Position numbers and translations under genes: made by a program
Source of the DNA: Scilla litardierei
Taxonomy: Eukaryota > Streptophyta > Magnoliopsida > Asparagales > Asparagaceae
Assembly: GCA_030789695.1 (NCBI GenBank)
Contig: CM061142.1
Location: 572,623,281 to 572,687,280 of the forward strand
Length of the DNA stretch: 64,000 nt
Direction of reading: 5' to 3'
The notes under the pieces: generated by a model
What the model was told of the DNA's origin: nothing
The model's database searches: none
What the model saw: the letters and a program-made list of their open reading frames with translations, nothing else
Part shown: positions 14,105 through 25,589 of the stretch, piece by piece
Position numbering within the stretch: the stretch's first letter is position 1
Layout of the letters: the number at the start of each line of letters is the position of its first letter

Positions 14105-16210
14105 ATGGCCTCATCTTCTGTTCTTGTTTCTGAGAGGAGTCTGGTTACCGTCATGCAGAAAAACAAAGAGGGGGCTATGGATCCTGGTCTGATCGCAAAT
14201 CTGAGATCCAAAGTTGGAGCCGATCAGATCCCCGAGTTTCAGAGAAATTACGTCTGCCTCGATTATCAGATCCGGGTGCCAGGGAGGGACGAGATGGTTC
14301 ATCATCCTGGTGATTAGGAAGTTAGGGTATACGTCAAAGCCTTCCAACGAGGGCTTCGATTCCCCATGCATCCTTTCATGCGCTACTTTCTGTGCACCCT
14401 GAACATTTCTCTCTGCCAGCTGATGTCGACGCCATAAGTGCACTGATGGGCTTTATTACTCTGTGTGTGATGAAAGGAATTGAACCGTCGCTAAGATTGT
14501 TCAATTACTTCTTTTCGATTCCTCCTCTCAAGACTCCAGGCTGGTATATGATAACGGCCCGTCGAGGCAGGAAACTATTTGACGATCTTCCAACTTCTAG
14601 TTCCAAATGGAAAGAGGAGTTTGTGTTTGTGGTCTTTCAAGAAGAGGCGGGCTTCTGCACCGGCTGGAGTATCCCTAAATTAGGCCCTGCCGAGGACAAG
14701 CCTTTGACTAGAGCAGAGCGGAAAGCCACCGATGCATCGACGGGTCTGCCAGAGAATGTGAGGAAGACGAAGTGGCTGTGGTCCGACTTGGTGTTGCAAA
14801 GACTGTGTGGACAAAAGGTCGATTCAATCATGCCTAGCAGCTGTTCGATCTTCATTCTCTCTGTAGGCATGGTCGGTCTGGAGTACCAGGTGGACCCTGC
14901 ACTGAGGAAGGGAGTCGAGGCTTCTATCAGAGAAGCTAAGGAGAGAATGTTATCTCGTCGGGTGCCATCTATGGGAGAAAAGATGGCATGATCATTGAAG
15001 GAACGACACGTTGTCGCTTAGGGGGCTACTCAGGTGGCCCGTCCCCAGTGGAAGAAAAAGGAGAAGCCCCCCACCAAATTTGAGGTGGTTGCAATTGATG
15101 GAAGTAAGAGGAGGTGGTGGATTCTCCTTAGTTACTCGGAGCCATCTGAGTCGATTGAAGCTGCGGTGCAGATTCCTCAGCAAGTGCGGGGAATTCATCT
15201 AGAGGGAGACTCGGGAGCTTCTTCTGCATGAGGATTTCTGGCCTTGGTGAGGCCTGTTCCCTTCAGTGTCACTGTCGAAAGACATCCCTGATGAATTCAG
15301 AACAATTTTGCTAGAAAGTCGATCTACTCAGGTTCCATTCGATTGCTCTATGGAGGAACTCATTCAAATGGAGTTTCCGATGAGGCGATACGGTTCTGCT
15401 CTTCTGGAGTGCAGGACCGCCTCTCGGATTGCTGAAAATGCGACCCTTCCATAGGATAGGATTGTCGTGGAGAGGGTCGATTACGATAGGCTTGCATCGA
15501 TGGCTGTCCACGCTAATGTCCAGGTAACTACTGCACCAGCCTCATTGTAGGTGATGCAAGCATGGACGTTAACTATTGTGCTTTATTTGCATGCTCTCGT
15601 GGCCACTGCTGTGTTGCATCGACGCACGTCAGTGGTGGATAATCACGAAGTCAACCTGGGGGCTGTTAAGTTGACTGTGGAGAAGTCTCAGGTCAAGCTG
15701 GATAGAATTGGGCTTCTGTGTAAATTGAGACTGAATCACATCCAACGGCTTGAGCATGAGTTACGCAAGTCTCGCGAGGAGTCTAAACAAGCCGCCTCAA
15801 GAGAGCAAGCAGAGAAGGCTCTGTTGGAGGAGAGAGCCAATGCCGAGGCCATAGCAGAGAGGGCAGTCCAGGAATTCAAGGAGTCATTTCCTGATTTCAA
15901 CGAGTTATACACACAAGGTTATGAACGATGTCGATCGGAAGTGAAGGACCGATTCCCTGACCTCTCCGCTGAGATCGACCGGATCCCGGTGCTGTTTCCG
16001 GTTCTCGATTATGATGATTTGAGTCAAGGCTCGGGGGAGGCCACTCCCATCGACGAAGTTGTCACCACGACAGGTGACGATGCAGGAGCTGGTGCTTCGG
16101 GAGATCAAGAGCATGCGGCCGTGCTTGGTGGAGACAAGGGGCTAGCCAGCCGTTGTAGAATCTTGATGATCTTCTTACCATGCTTTAATTTTCAAATGTA
16201 TAGGGGGTAA
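14105..16210 (+). pseudogene. Antisense ORF of the Tat-like element (Transposase_28/PF04195-like), decayed
   Basis: It lies antisense to the element's gag, between the array and the 3' LTR. It starts at the ATG at 14105. The first stretch ends in a TGA near 14316, yet the same frame carries on with VRVYVKAFQRGLRFPMHP, then stops at about 14428. A shifted frame (14392-14991) continues with SIPPLKTPGWYMITARRG and KLFDDLPTSSSKWKEEF. This GWY...RRG...LP...WK pattern is typical of the so-called putative gypsy-type transposon domain. After more stops, 15551-16210 encodes a charged coiled coil (RLEHELRKSREESKQAAS) and a YERCRSEVKDRFPDL motif found at the C-end of such proteins. The function of this protein family is unknown. 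Family identity is from memory of the motif pattern, not from a search. Confidence 0.75.
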
Positions 16211-16418
16211 TTGAAATGTAAACAAAAACTATTTGTAGTGAGAGCGCCAGAAGAGTTGGCTTGTATCTCTTTGTTTGTTGTCGCTCATGTCGTGTGGCCG
16301 TAATGCCTGTTGGCCCTTTTCAACGGGTTAAACCCTTACTCAAGATGGTCAGGGTTAAGCGGTCAAACCATGTTAGAAATAGGCCATTTCGTTCGATGGT
16401 GACGGATTGGTTCACTCG

Positions 16419-18240
16419 ACTCATGGCTGGTGACACAAGCAGGTTGTTCAGTCGTTCTGCGGCAAAGGGGTGGCCCCTCTGACTCGCGGCTAAAGAAACG
16501 GGAGCTGACGATATGGGAAAGTCGTTCTATGGAAAATAGGTGGCCCCGTCGACTTACGGCTAACGACACGTCAGGGTCGTTTAGTGGCGAAGGGTGGCCC
16601 TTCGACTTACAGCTGATGACATGTTAGGGTCGTCCATTTGGCAAGGGGGTGGCCCTTCGACTTACGGCTGACGACACATTAGGGTCGTTCAGTGGTGAAG
16701 GGGTGGCCCTTCGACTTACGGTTGACGACACGTTAGGGTCGTTCAATGGCAAAGGGGTGGCCCTTCGACTTATGGCTGACGACACATTAGGGTCGTTCAG
16801 TGGCGAAGGGGTGGCTGTTCGACTTACGGCTAACGACTCGGTTGGGTCGTTCAGTGGCAAAGGGATGGCCCTTTGACATATGGCTGACGACTCGGTAGGG
16901 TCATTCAGTGGCGAAGGGGTGGCCCTTCGGCTTACGACTGACGACTTGGTAGGGTCGTTCAGTGGTAAAGGGGTGGCCCTTCGACTTATGGCTGATGACT
17001 CGGTAGGGTCGTTTAGTGGCGAAGGAGTGGCCCATTCGACTTATGGCTGACTACTTGTTAGGGTCGTCCAGTGGCGAAGGGGTGGCCCTTCAGCTTACGA
17101 CTGACGACTCGGTAGGGTCATTCAGTGGTGAAGGGATGTCCCTTCGACTTACGGTTGACGACTCGGTAGGGTCGTTCAGTGGCGAAGGGGTGGCCCCTTC
17201 GACTTATGGCTGATAACACGTTAAGGTCGTTTAGTAACGATTCGACTTACGGCTGACGACTCGGTAGGGTCATTCAATGGCGAAGGGGTGGCCCTTCGAC
17301 TTACGACCGATGAATCGGTAGGGTCGTTCAGTGGCAAAGGGTTGGCCCCTTTGACTTACGGCTAACGACATGTTCAGGTCGTTCAGTGGTGAAGGGGTGG
17401 CCATTCGACTTATGGCTGACGACTAAGTAGGGTTGTTCAGTGGCAAAGGGGTGGCCCTTCGACTTATGGCTGATGACTCGCTAGGGTCGTTCAGTGGTGA
17501 AGGGGTGGCCCCTTCAACTTCCTGCTGACGATATGTTAGGGTCGTTCAGTGGCGAAGGGGTGGCCCTTCGACTTACGGTTGACGACTCGGTAGGGTCGTT
17601 CAGTGGCGAAGGGGTGACCCCTTCGACTTACGGCTGACGACTCGATAGGGTCGTTTAGTGGCGAAGGGGTGACCCCTTCGACTTACGGCTGACAACACGT
17701 TAGGGTCGTTCAGTGGTAAAGGGGTGCCCCTTCGGCTTACGGCTGATGACTCGATAGGGTCTTTTAGTGGCAAAGGGGTGCCCCTTCGGCTTACGGCTGA
17801 CGACACGTTAGGGTCGTTCAGTGGCAAAGTGGTGGCCCTTCGACTTACGACTTACGACTCGGTAGGGTCGTTCAGTGGCAAAGGGGTGGCCTTTCGACTT
17901 ACGGCTGTCATTCAGTGGTAAAGGGGTGGCCCTTCGGCTTATGGCTGATGACTCGGTAGGGTCGTTCAGTGGCGAAGGGGTGCCCCTTCGACTTACGGCT
18001 GACGACTCGGTAGGGTCGTTCAGTGGTGAATGGGTGGCACCTTTGACTTACAGCTGACGACATATTAGGGTCGTTCAGTGGAGAAGGGGTGGACCGTCGA
18101 CTTACGGTTGACGACTCGGTAGGGTCGTTCAGTTGGAAAGGGGTGGCCCCTTCGACTTACGGCTAACGACACAGGAGAGTCGTTCATTGGCGAAGGGGTG
18201 GCCCTTTGACTTACGGCTAACGACACGTTAGGGTCTACTT
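16419..18240. repeat. 54-bp tandem array inside the Tat-like element (~34 copies)
   Basis: The unit runs from GGGTCGTTCAGTGGCGAAGG through GGTGGCCCTTCGACTTACGG to CTGACGACTCGGTA. Copies differ mainly by transitions and a few small indels. Each unit contains the dyad CGAAGGGGTGGCCCTTCG (7-bp stem). The period is 18 codons, so one minus-strand frame gives a repeating PLNDPNVSSAVSRRATP peptide for a few units before stops or shifts. Tandem repeats in the region after the coding genes are a known trait of Tat/Ogre-group elements and can seed satellites. Confidence 0.95.
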
Positions 18241-18539
18241 GGGTGTCATCAATATGAATTTGGCTCAACTACGTTTCCCCAAGGGTAGGATCCTTTTTGT
18301 GGGGAGTCTGATGAGACTGTTTTCATAAAATTCATAAATGGTCTATCGAACAAAGTAGTTTCGAAAAGGAAGCAGAATTTATTTGATAAAAAACACGTTT
18401 TATTTGAAGAAAGTAAAAAGCGTACAAGTATTTCCGAGTTTCCTTAGGAGTCACTTTTGTCTCATGCTTTTTATTTGTCCTTGAGCTTTAGAAGCTCGTT
18501 AGTCCACCACCTTAGTGGCATGTGATCATGTCATCGTGC

Positions 18540-20086
18540 CCTTCTTCTTCGAGCACCCCTCTTTGCTGGATTGATTGGCGATCGAGTTCTTGGGACGTCC
18601 ACGCTTGACCAGTGCATCGATCTCCCTCTTGAGTGTCCAACAGTCATTGGTATCATGCCCATAGTCATTTTAGTACTTACATAACTTGAGATCGTCCCTT
18701 TTCTCATATTTGCCTTTCTTAGCAGATTATGGGACCAGTTCTTCATGTGGGGTATAAGCAAGGACCTCTGTCTTTGGCATGCTTGGCCTCGCATAAGTTA
18801 GGTGCTCCTTGCTCTGAGGGCTTCTCTCTCTCGGCCTTTTGTCCCGAGATTCCTGGCGAGGGGTTCCCTGAGTTGGTATTTCCCACTTGGTGTGTCCATG
18901 GCAGGCAGGGATGCTTTTCCCAGTAGCTTCAGTCGGTTCCTCCGCTTCTTCGGAGATGATGAACCGATCTGATATATTGAACATCTCTGTGAGGCTATTA
19001 GGATGGAACTGGTGGAGCGCCCTTCACAAGTGTTTGTCTCGCACCGCTTGAGTGAAAGCCGTGATGACGGTCACATCAGGTGTCTCCTCAACTTCGAGCC
19101 TTTCGTCATTGAATCGCTAAACGAAGGCTCGGATTTACTCCTTATCCTTTTACTTGAACGTAAAGAGGTGTGAGGACTTCCTCTTGGGGCGTCGACCTGC
19201 GACTAATTGTTTACAGAACAAATCAGCCAATTCGTCGAATGACCCGATATAGCCATCGGGTAACCCGCCGTACCATCCTTTCACCATCTTGAAAAGGGTA
19301 GCGTGAAAAGCTCGGCAGAGGTATGGCTCATCGGCCCCATGAAGCAGTATCACATTTAGATATTTGTGGATGTGCGACCAGGGTTGCCTCTGCCATCATA
19401 AGCTGGCAAGGCAGGGAGTTTGAACTTCGGAAGAGAAGGAACGGAGGTGATATTCTCCTTCAGTGGGGTTTACCGAAGTGCGGACTGGATGAGTATAGAT
19501 CGCCCTTCGCTGCCTTGCGTGTACGTGGCTCCTGAGGACCAGTTTGGGATTTCCTCTCTCCTTCCGTATCCCCCTGCAAGATTGAGAGAGTTGTAACCTA
19601 GGGGACCCTGTATATTACCTGATCCAGGATGTTGCAGGTCGCTTCCTTGTAGTTGGAGGGGGTGGGTCCTCCCAGGAAACCGAAGGAACGATGCTTCATC
19701 CCCCCTTCGCTGTATTGGTGAGATGTTGGGGTTGTACTGTGTGGGGAGTTCGCTTGTCGATCCATTCTTCGATCTTTCGAATCCCCAAGCACGGCCACGC
19801 CTCTCGTTGGTGTCAGGGTTAGGTTTGAAGGCGGTAGTTGCTCATTTGTGAGTGGTGGATCACCTATGCTTTGGCATATCAGGGTCGCCAAAACGCCGAG
19901 ACTCTTGGCGACCCACTTTGCGAACTGGTCGAATTGTTTATGGGTCACCATAGGTTCTTTGGTGGCCTTCTTAGGTCGCTATGATGGGGATGTAGAATCT
20001 GAAACATCCTCCACCAGGACGCTATTCGCCTTTTGTTTCTCACTCGGACCTGGGTTCGGTCCGATGTTACTGGGTTCAGCCGACAT
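18540..20086 (-). pseudogene. gag of the Tat-like element, decayed
   Basis: The ATG at 20086 lies 40 bases after the primer site. An early TAG (near 19980) interrupts the frame. A clear capsid-type segment follows around 19150-19353, with LCRAFHATLFKMVKGWYGGL and FDELADLFCKQLV, the usual pattern of a retrotransposon gag domain. Three in-frame stops lie just after this (around 19095-19150), each one C-to-T change away from a Gln or Arg codon. The part near 18600-18680 reads YGHDTNDCWTLKREIDALVK, the zinc-knuckle-like tail of Tat-group Gag, with a stop replacing a residue just before it. Pol does not follow: the 54-bp array begins 300 bases downstream. No functional product is expected. Confidence 0.82.
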
Positions 20087-20125
20087 AGCTTTTTGATTGC
20101 TTTGGGATGTCGAGCTGGTTAACGA

Positions 20126-20144
20126 TTTCCCACAGACGACACCA
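20126..20144 (-). other. Primer-binding site of the Tat-like element
   Basis: The minus strand reads TGGTGTCGTCTGTGGGAAA, 3 bases from the 5' LTR end. Tat/Ogre-group elements often carry TGGCGCCGTCTGTGGGAA at this place, so this is that site with two transitions. It fixes the element's orientation. Confidence 0.85.
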
Positions 20145-20147
20145 AAC

Positions 20148-20881
20148 TGTTAAGGCCAAAATAGACCAAAACAATTGTGTTGCTGACGTGGATGCTTCGT
20201 TTTGAGTCGGAGCCTCGTCAGCAGGTTGAAAGGGACCCAAGGTTGGAAGAACCAAGGTCGGTGGATGGATGATCGTTGGCTTGTGATGCTCAATCGACCC
20301 TCGAACGGCTTGTAGGTCGACAGATCGAGGCTGGGAAGCTCTGGGGAGACCCTTATAGGAGATCGAGACTTGACGGTCTACACCACAAGGAAACGTCAGG
20401 GCGGTCAGATCTGGGTCCCGACCCAAATCCCCTCCGATGCTTAAGTTAGAATGTGAACTTAAGGAAGAGAGTGAGCTTGGACCAGTTGATATCGACCCAT
20501 GAAGGTTCGTCTCAGATCTGGTGTGTCAAGCTCTTTAGTGGAAGAAATGTAAGAAGTATGTAGAGTCTATGCCTTAGATCTCGTACCTTTGGAATTGGAA
20601 CCTTTTGGCATTTATAGGCCTCCTGGGTCCTTTCAGTGACATTAGGGAGATAACGGTCCTCCATTATGGTGCCATGATCTCACCCTTAATAGGAGTAAAT
20701 GTATCCCACGTTCTCGCCATTTATGAGCCCGCATTCAATCCCACGTTCGATTGGTTGGAGTGTAACGGGTGACTGGCTGGTGGGTTTTGACTAGGTCGTT
20801 ATTGGGCTTCTCTTGTAGGCTCTATGGGCCTAAGTCACCAGTCGGTCGAGTCATCTCGAGTGCCGGCCCAATGATTCAACA
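20148..20881 (-). repeat. 5' LTR of the Tat-like element
   Basis: The 734-bp partner of 13079-13813. A minus-strand TATA box, CCTATAAATGCC, lies at about 20609-20620. ATAGT follows at 20882-20886 as the target duplication. Confidence 0.93.
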
Positions 20882-21100
20882 ATAGTGAATATTTGGTGTG
20901 GCTGGATGTACCCAAGTGGGGGAACCACGGTAAAATTTCTTGTGTTTGCATATGTTTGCATATGTAGATTAAATTCCTCTTGCACTTATAATTCTGCATT
21001 TGCAAGTCTAATTTTTAAGTTCACAATTATTGTCATTACTCTATTCACCCATCTCTAGAGTGTTTGTTGTTAGTATTGCAAGGCATAGACTATCCTTACA
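20882..21100 (+). mobile_element. Ty1/copia-type LTR, right part
   Basis: It resumes the LTR broken at 13078 and carries the GTGTGGCTGGATG...GAACCACGG segment, then CTCTATTCACCCATCTCTAG and a terminal CCTTACA. Joining it at ATAGT gives a continuous LTR. No primer-binding site follows. Confidence 0.7.
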
Positions 21101-21216
21101 GGGACATTCCACGCGACCGAGTGGAGGGGAGCAAAGAAGGGGCTAAAGCATGCAAGAAAGGACATTCGATGTGACCGCATGGGAATATCATACACGACCA
21201 CGTTAGAAGGAAAAAG
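21101..21216 (+). mobile_element. Athila-like LTR, left fragment
   Basis: Short, imperfectly palindromic GATGTGACCGCATGG-type motifs occur here and again directly after the solo LTR (23649 on), so the two pieces were once one sequence. The 5' end of the LTR is not present. Confidence 0.55.
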
Positions 21217-23648
21217 TGTTGGGGTTTTGGCGGACCTCCAGAGCTCCGGTCTGTGTCCGTCCCAAGTCGGACGGACCACAGGAGCACAAAAGCGCAGCGG
21301 AAATCGAAAATCAAATTTTCTAGACTAGCTAAACTATTTAGCTAGGCTCTGAGGGAGCCAGAACCTAGCCCGATCTATGCCAACTTGGGGTGGATCTGAC
21401 CACCCCAAGAGGGATATACTCTAAAGAGACTAATTAAATCTACACTAAAAATTACTTAACCACATACCCGGAATCTTGGCCCTGGAGCAGGCAAGATGTA
21501 CTGCACCGTCTTCAGAAGCTCCTCGTTGTCGAGCCGCCTTAACTCGATCCGCCTGAGCCGCCTCGCACCCTCGCACCGATCCGCCCGAGCCGACTTTCGT
21601 CTCTGAGCCGATCACACGCGGTAGAAAGTTTCACTTGAGAAGAACCCGCGTCTTAGACGTCCGGATCAAAATCCAAACCCCCTTTGTAGTCTTGCTAGGA
21701 CTACTCCGGAGAATAGGAAGAGAGAGAGAGAGAGAATAGTTTAGTCGCCGATCGAGCTTGCTCTAAAAGTCTGGAGCTACTCGATCGATGGCGTGGTGTG
21801 TTTTTCAACGAAGAGAGTGCACCCTTATTTATATAGGGAGTCGGCACTCACTCTTTCATTGCGAGCAATGTGGGACTATTGCTAATTTGGAGAAAAATCA
21901 ATTAAGCTAATTTAGCTTAATTTAAAGTTTAGTGAGCTTTTCTCAAAAGCAAACTTTAACTAATTAATTCTCTCCGATCATTAAACTTTAGACACCAAAC
22001 GAGCTATCAATCCGAAGGGCTTCAAATGGTGAACGCGTAGGAACCGACGGCGACGAATTTCGACTTCGTTTGACCCCTTAAACAATTGCTCAAAGTTGGG
22101 CAAATTATCAAAATCCGTAGCCGTCATTTTGGGGTTTCAAAAAACCCTAAATGACTTAAGTTGCGGGTGCACCTGCTAAGCTTAGCAGGCGCGCCCGCCC
22201 AAGGAGACAAGGGCGGGCCGCACGCCCGCTGGGTAGCGGCCGTGTGCCCGCTACAGTCAGCGGGCCATGCCCGCTGCTGCAACGGGCCCGCGCCCGCTTT
22301 GCAGCGGGCGTGCGCCCGCTGCAGCCAGCGGGCTACGCCCGTTTGCCTTTGTCTATGGGCTTGTTAGAACAGTGGGTCTAACCCACTTCACCTTGGACTG
22401 TTTTCGCGTTTCTGGGCTCGTTTGAGCTTCGATTTGGACTCGGTTTGAACCTGTGTTTAGACCGGGATCCCGTCATCCAGGTAACCCTTTCCAACATATT
22501 TGTTCCTACTAAATGTGTCGTAACCAATTTACGACACGTTTAATCTTTGGTTTGCATCAAATGCAACATTTGTCACTATTGCTATTGCGACTAAATTTCA
22601 CAACAAGCTTTGTGAATATTAAATATCATCAAATGATATCTCTCTCTATTCTATCTTCCTATTACTAAGACACGAACACTACTCAGTGTGAGACCCTACA
22701 GCCTGACCTTACTACAGGTTGGGGCTCGGAACCCCTAGATGACGGTCACTACGAGCAGTAGCTGTCGTCCCTGTTTCAGAATCATCATAACGTGATCGAC
22801 CCTTTGACAAAAGCATCATTGGGTTTACATTGGCTGTGTTAGTGATGAATGCCGTTAGCTATAGTCCCTTCGTCAAGACTGTGTTCCTGTTAGCCTAGGG
22901 TATGGTTTACTGTCAACCCTATTAGACAACATTGGTCAGTATACGGCGGTCTTTGTTGTATACACGTTGTACTTCTTACAACGTACCCCGGCCGAGGATT
23001 AACACAAAGATCGTACTGAGCCTGTAACACTAACGTCCCTTTAACGGAAGTGACGAATCCCATCTTAGTCATCTACTCACCTCGAGAGCTTCAGGTGCAA
23101 CTCAACCTAAGATCTTTCAGCAGGCCTAGCCTCGAAGCTAGATCATAGGTCTAAGCTACACCATTCACTCACAGGTTTGTACAAATGACTTCAGGTCTTA
23201 AGGACCAGCTTACCTATCATCACCCTAGAGTTATTAAAGACAGTTTAGTTAAAGTCAACCATTTAATAACTCTAATTTGGTCGTTCAGTGAACTCATTCT
23301 CCAATGAGCACCTGTGTCTCGTCTCTGACTTCACCAAGTCGAATGACTATGAGATCATCATTGCCCTAAGGTAAGACTAAGACACAATGGTATATCCGAT
23401 GTGTCGATATCCAGTTCTCGACACATGTATGACCATGAACCGTTTAAGACTTACGTTTATATTCGGTCGCTTACTTACTCATAATCGAGATCTCATCTAG
23501 ATACGTAAGGACCTAACTATAAGTCTATGGATATTATCTAACTATATTAATACAAACTATTTAATACTTAGAATAATAGGTACCATATTCAGTATGAACA
23601 AGATGTATACTTAGGATAAATTGCCTTATGGGCATATATTCTCCTACA
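21217..23648 (-). mobile_element. Solo LTR, copia-like, minus strand (2432 bp)
   Basis: On the minus strand it starts TGTAGGAGAATATATGCCC and ends with TTCCGCTGCGCTTTTGTGC...CCCCAACA. A TATA box (CTATATAAATAAGG) lies at 21824-21837. The CGCTGCGC ending is common in plant copia LTRs. The flanks are AAAAG (21212-21216) and GAAAG (23649-23653), a target duplication with one mismatch. There is no second LTR and no internal gene, so recombination between LTRs probably removed the interior. Confidence 0.75.
22155..22345. repeat. GC-rich short tandem dyads in the solo LTR
   Basis: GCCCGCTG and CAGCGGGC alternate at 15-30 base spacing across about 190 bases, giving five or more overlapping stem possibilities. 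This is the GC-richest part of an otherwise AT-rich LTR. Confidence 0.8.
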
Positions 23649-24971
23649 GAAAGAAGGGAGTATAAACCAAGCAAAGAAACGTGATCGATGTGACCGCGTA
23701 GGATGAACGATGCGACCGCATTGAGGGGGTCAACTCTATAGAATCTTGCCAACGATATCGACGTGACCGCATGGATTCAGACGTGGCCGCATCAACCGAG
23801 CTCTAAGGCCCCCAAAAGTGAGATCGATGTGGTTGTGTGGTCTTACCAAATGAACACATCGATTCACCTATACACAATCTCCTAGGGGCATAACTTTCTT
23901 CTGTAACAACGCGACTACATCGATTCTTCTCGACGTGGTCGTGTCGAGTCAGGTCTGCTGTGAACCCACTAGGATTTCTGGGTTGTTATAAATATATTAG
24001 AGCATCGTTTGAAGAGGCAGAATGACTACCTGATGTGTTTTTCTTCCCTTTTCCTTTCTTTTCTTAGTTTTAAGAGTATGAGTATGTTAGATTAGGTTTC
24101 TATTGAGCTTTCCTTTATTGATGCAATTGTAATCCTAGATACTTCGTAGTGCATGATTGAAGCTAAGTATTTTCTATTCTCTATTTTGTAATTCTTATTT
24201 GTTTATGCTTTCTTATTGTTTCTTTGTGTTATCTCTGTGATTCCATATTTGATTTATGAGTAGATTTTCATCTAGGGTTTGGTGAATCCCTATTGTGGAT
24301 TTGGGCATGGATTAATGAGTTGTTTGGCTATTGAACGATTATTAGGGTTATGCTTAGGAAGATTATTGTCCATATATATTGATTCCCTAGATTGATTGCC
24401 AATGGAAGTTGGGGTTACTCTAGGGTTTCAATCCCAATGTGCGATCCATACTAATTACGTCGCCAACAGGAGTTGAGGCGTAATGAGAGCCCTCCTAGCA
24501 TTGATAGAATTTCTGACTATAGGATGGCTGAACAGTGGTTGGGGGATATTGTCCGCTTAATGCATCCGACGTGTGGCCACGAGCTACTGGAGTAGGTCTA
24601 GTTGCACAAGGGATAGTCATGTCATGGCATCACAGAAGTGGGGGGGGCACGAGATAACACGAGGGGAGATCCTGTCGTGGCATCATAGAAGTGGGGGCAA
24701 GTGGCATCCTCTAGGTTAGACAACCTCACCCTAGGATGATTCGATAGCCATGCAACGAGTTCGTACCCGTGTTCAATCCACATAGCAGTGAAACCTAGCC
24801 TTAGAGCACGTTCATTCTATTTACTTCTCCCTATTCTGCATATCTCTCACGTAGCTAACCACTGCCTATGCTTGGCTAGTACTCAATTACCTAACCTCCC
24901 TGCGGACGACCTGTTAGCGTTACGACGACAACCGTGTACTTGCGGTATAAATATTGAGAGCTTAATTTGCA
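23649..24971 (+). mobile_element. Athila-like LTR, right fragment
   Basis: It carries more GACGTGACCGCATGG-type motifs (23680-23960), then a TATA box (TTATAAATATATTAG near 23976), a T-rich leader, and a 3' end with TGCGGACGACCTGTTAGCG and GTGTACTTGCGGTATAAAT. That ending is common just before the primer site of Athila-type elements. A short direct repeat (GGCATCACAGAAGTGGGGG and GGCATCATAGAAGTGGGGG) occurs at 24625-24700. Confidence 0.6.
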
Positions 24972-24980
24972 CAAGTTTTC

Positions 24981-24998
24981 TTGCTCCGTTGCAAGGGA
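24981..24998 (+). other. Decayed tRNA-Asp-type primer-binding site
   Basis: TTGCTCCGTTGCAAGGGA aligns with the Athila-type site TGGCGCCGTTGCCGGGGA at 13 of 18 bases, and the preceding ACAAGTTTT also fits. Confidence 0.5.
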
Positions 24999-25176
24999 GG
25001 TTGTGCCTTATTGATACTAGTTTAATTCTAGATTTGTTAGTCTACGTGCATATAAAAAAATAAAATAATAAAGAAAATTTCCCTCAACACAGTATCACAT
25101 TTTTACTATTCTCGTGTACCACTGACGCACTTCTCTATTTGTTTTCTTATTTTTTTGTAGGTGCACTTGGAGTATA

Positions 25177-25419
25177 ATGTGGATGCCCATTGGATTCTAT
25201 GCTAAGAACTTTAATGCCTCAATGCAAGAAAGTTCTCAGATGGGAGTTAACACTAATTTTATGCATGTTGCGGTGTTTTACGAAGCATGTGGGATGCAGG
25301 GACATGTGGCCACCCATTGCCCATACTATACCCACCCCTATAGCACATACCCATATGCCTACAACCTGCCCTATGAACCCTCCCATTCATACCCCAAGAC
25401 TTATAAGCATCTACCTTGA
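25177..25419 (+). pseudogene. Gag-associated zinc-knuckle-like fragment
   Basis: An 80-codon open stretch contains YEACGMQGHVATHCPYY, spaced like the C-x2-C-x4-H-x4-C knuckle but with a Glu where the first Cys should be. It is followed by a Tyr/Pro-rich tail. Gypsy-type Gag proteins often have such a knuckle before a Pro/Tyr-rich segment. It lies 180 bases downstream of the decayed primer site and the reading frame stops at 25419. I assign it to the Athila-like relic. No intact protein can be expected. Confidence 0.4.
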
Positions 25420-25589
25420 CAAAAGTCAAACCTTGAGATTCTCTAAGAAATTTTTTTTCAAACCAAGGTCAAATGACTTCACCCTCCCCTCCTCTACGAT
25501 CGAATCACACCTAAATGAAATTGCCCAAAACCTTAGCCATATTTCCATACCACATGGGCAATCTGTGCTGCAGGCTTAGGATATGATTA

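Larger units (their letters stand above)
13079..20881 (-). mobile_element. Tat-like Ty3/gypsy element lacking pol, nested in a copia LTR
   Basis: Two ~735-bp LTRs (TGTTAAGG...ATTCAACA on the plus strand) bound a 6.3 kb interior. ATAGT repeats perfectly at 13074-13078 and 20882-20886. The primer site beside the right LTR shows that the element runs on the minus strand. In element order it carries 5' LTR, primer site, decayed gag, a 54-bp tandem array, an ORF in antisense, a polypurine tract and the 3' LTR. I find no protease, reverse transcriptase, RNase H or integrase motif, so it must have moved with borrowed proteins or lost pol. Antisense ORFs and tandem repeats downstream of the main genes are known for Tat/Ogre-group elements. 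Confidence 0.9.

Noticed and set aside
16419..18240. CRISPR-like array
   Set aside because: It is a head-to-tail satellite without unique spacers, inside a plant retroelement.
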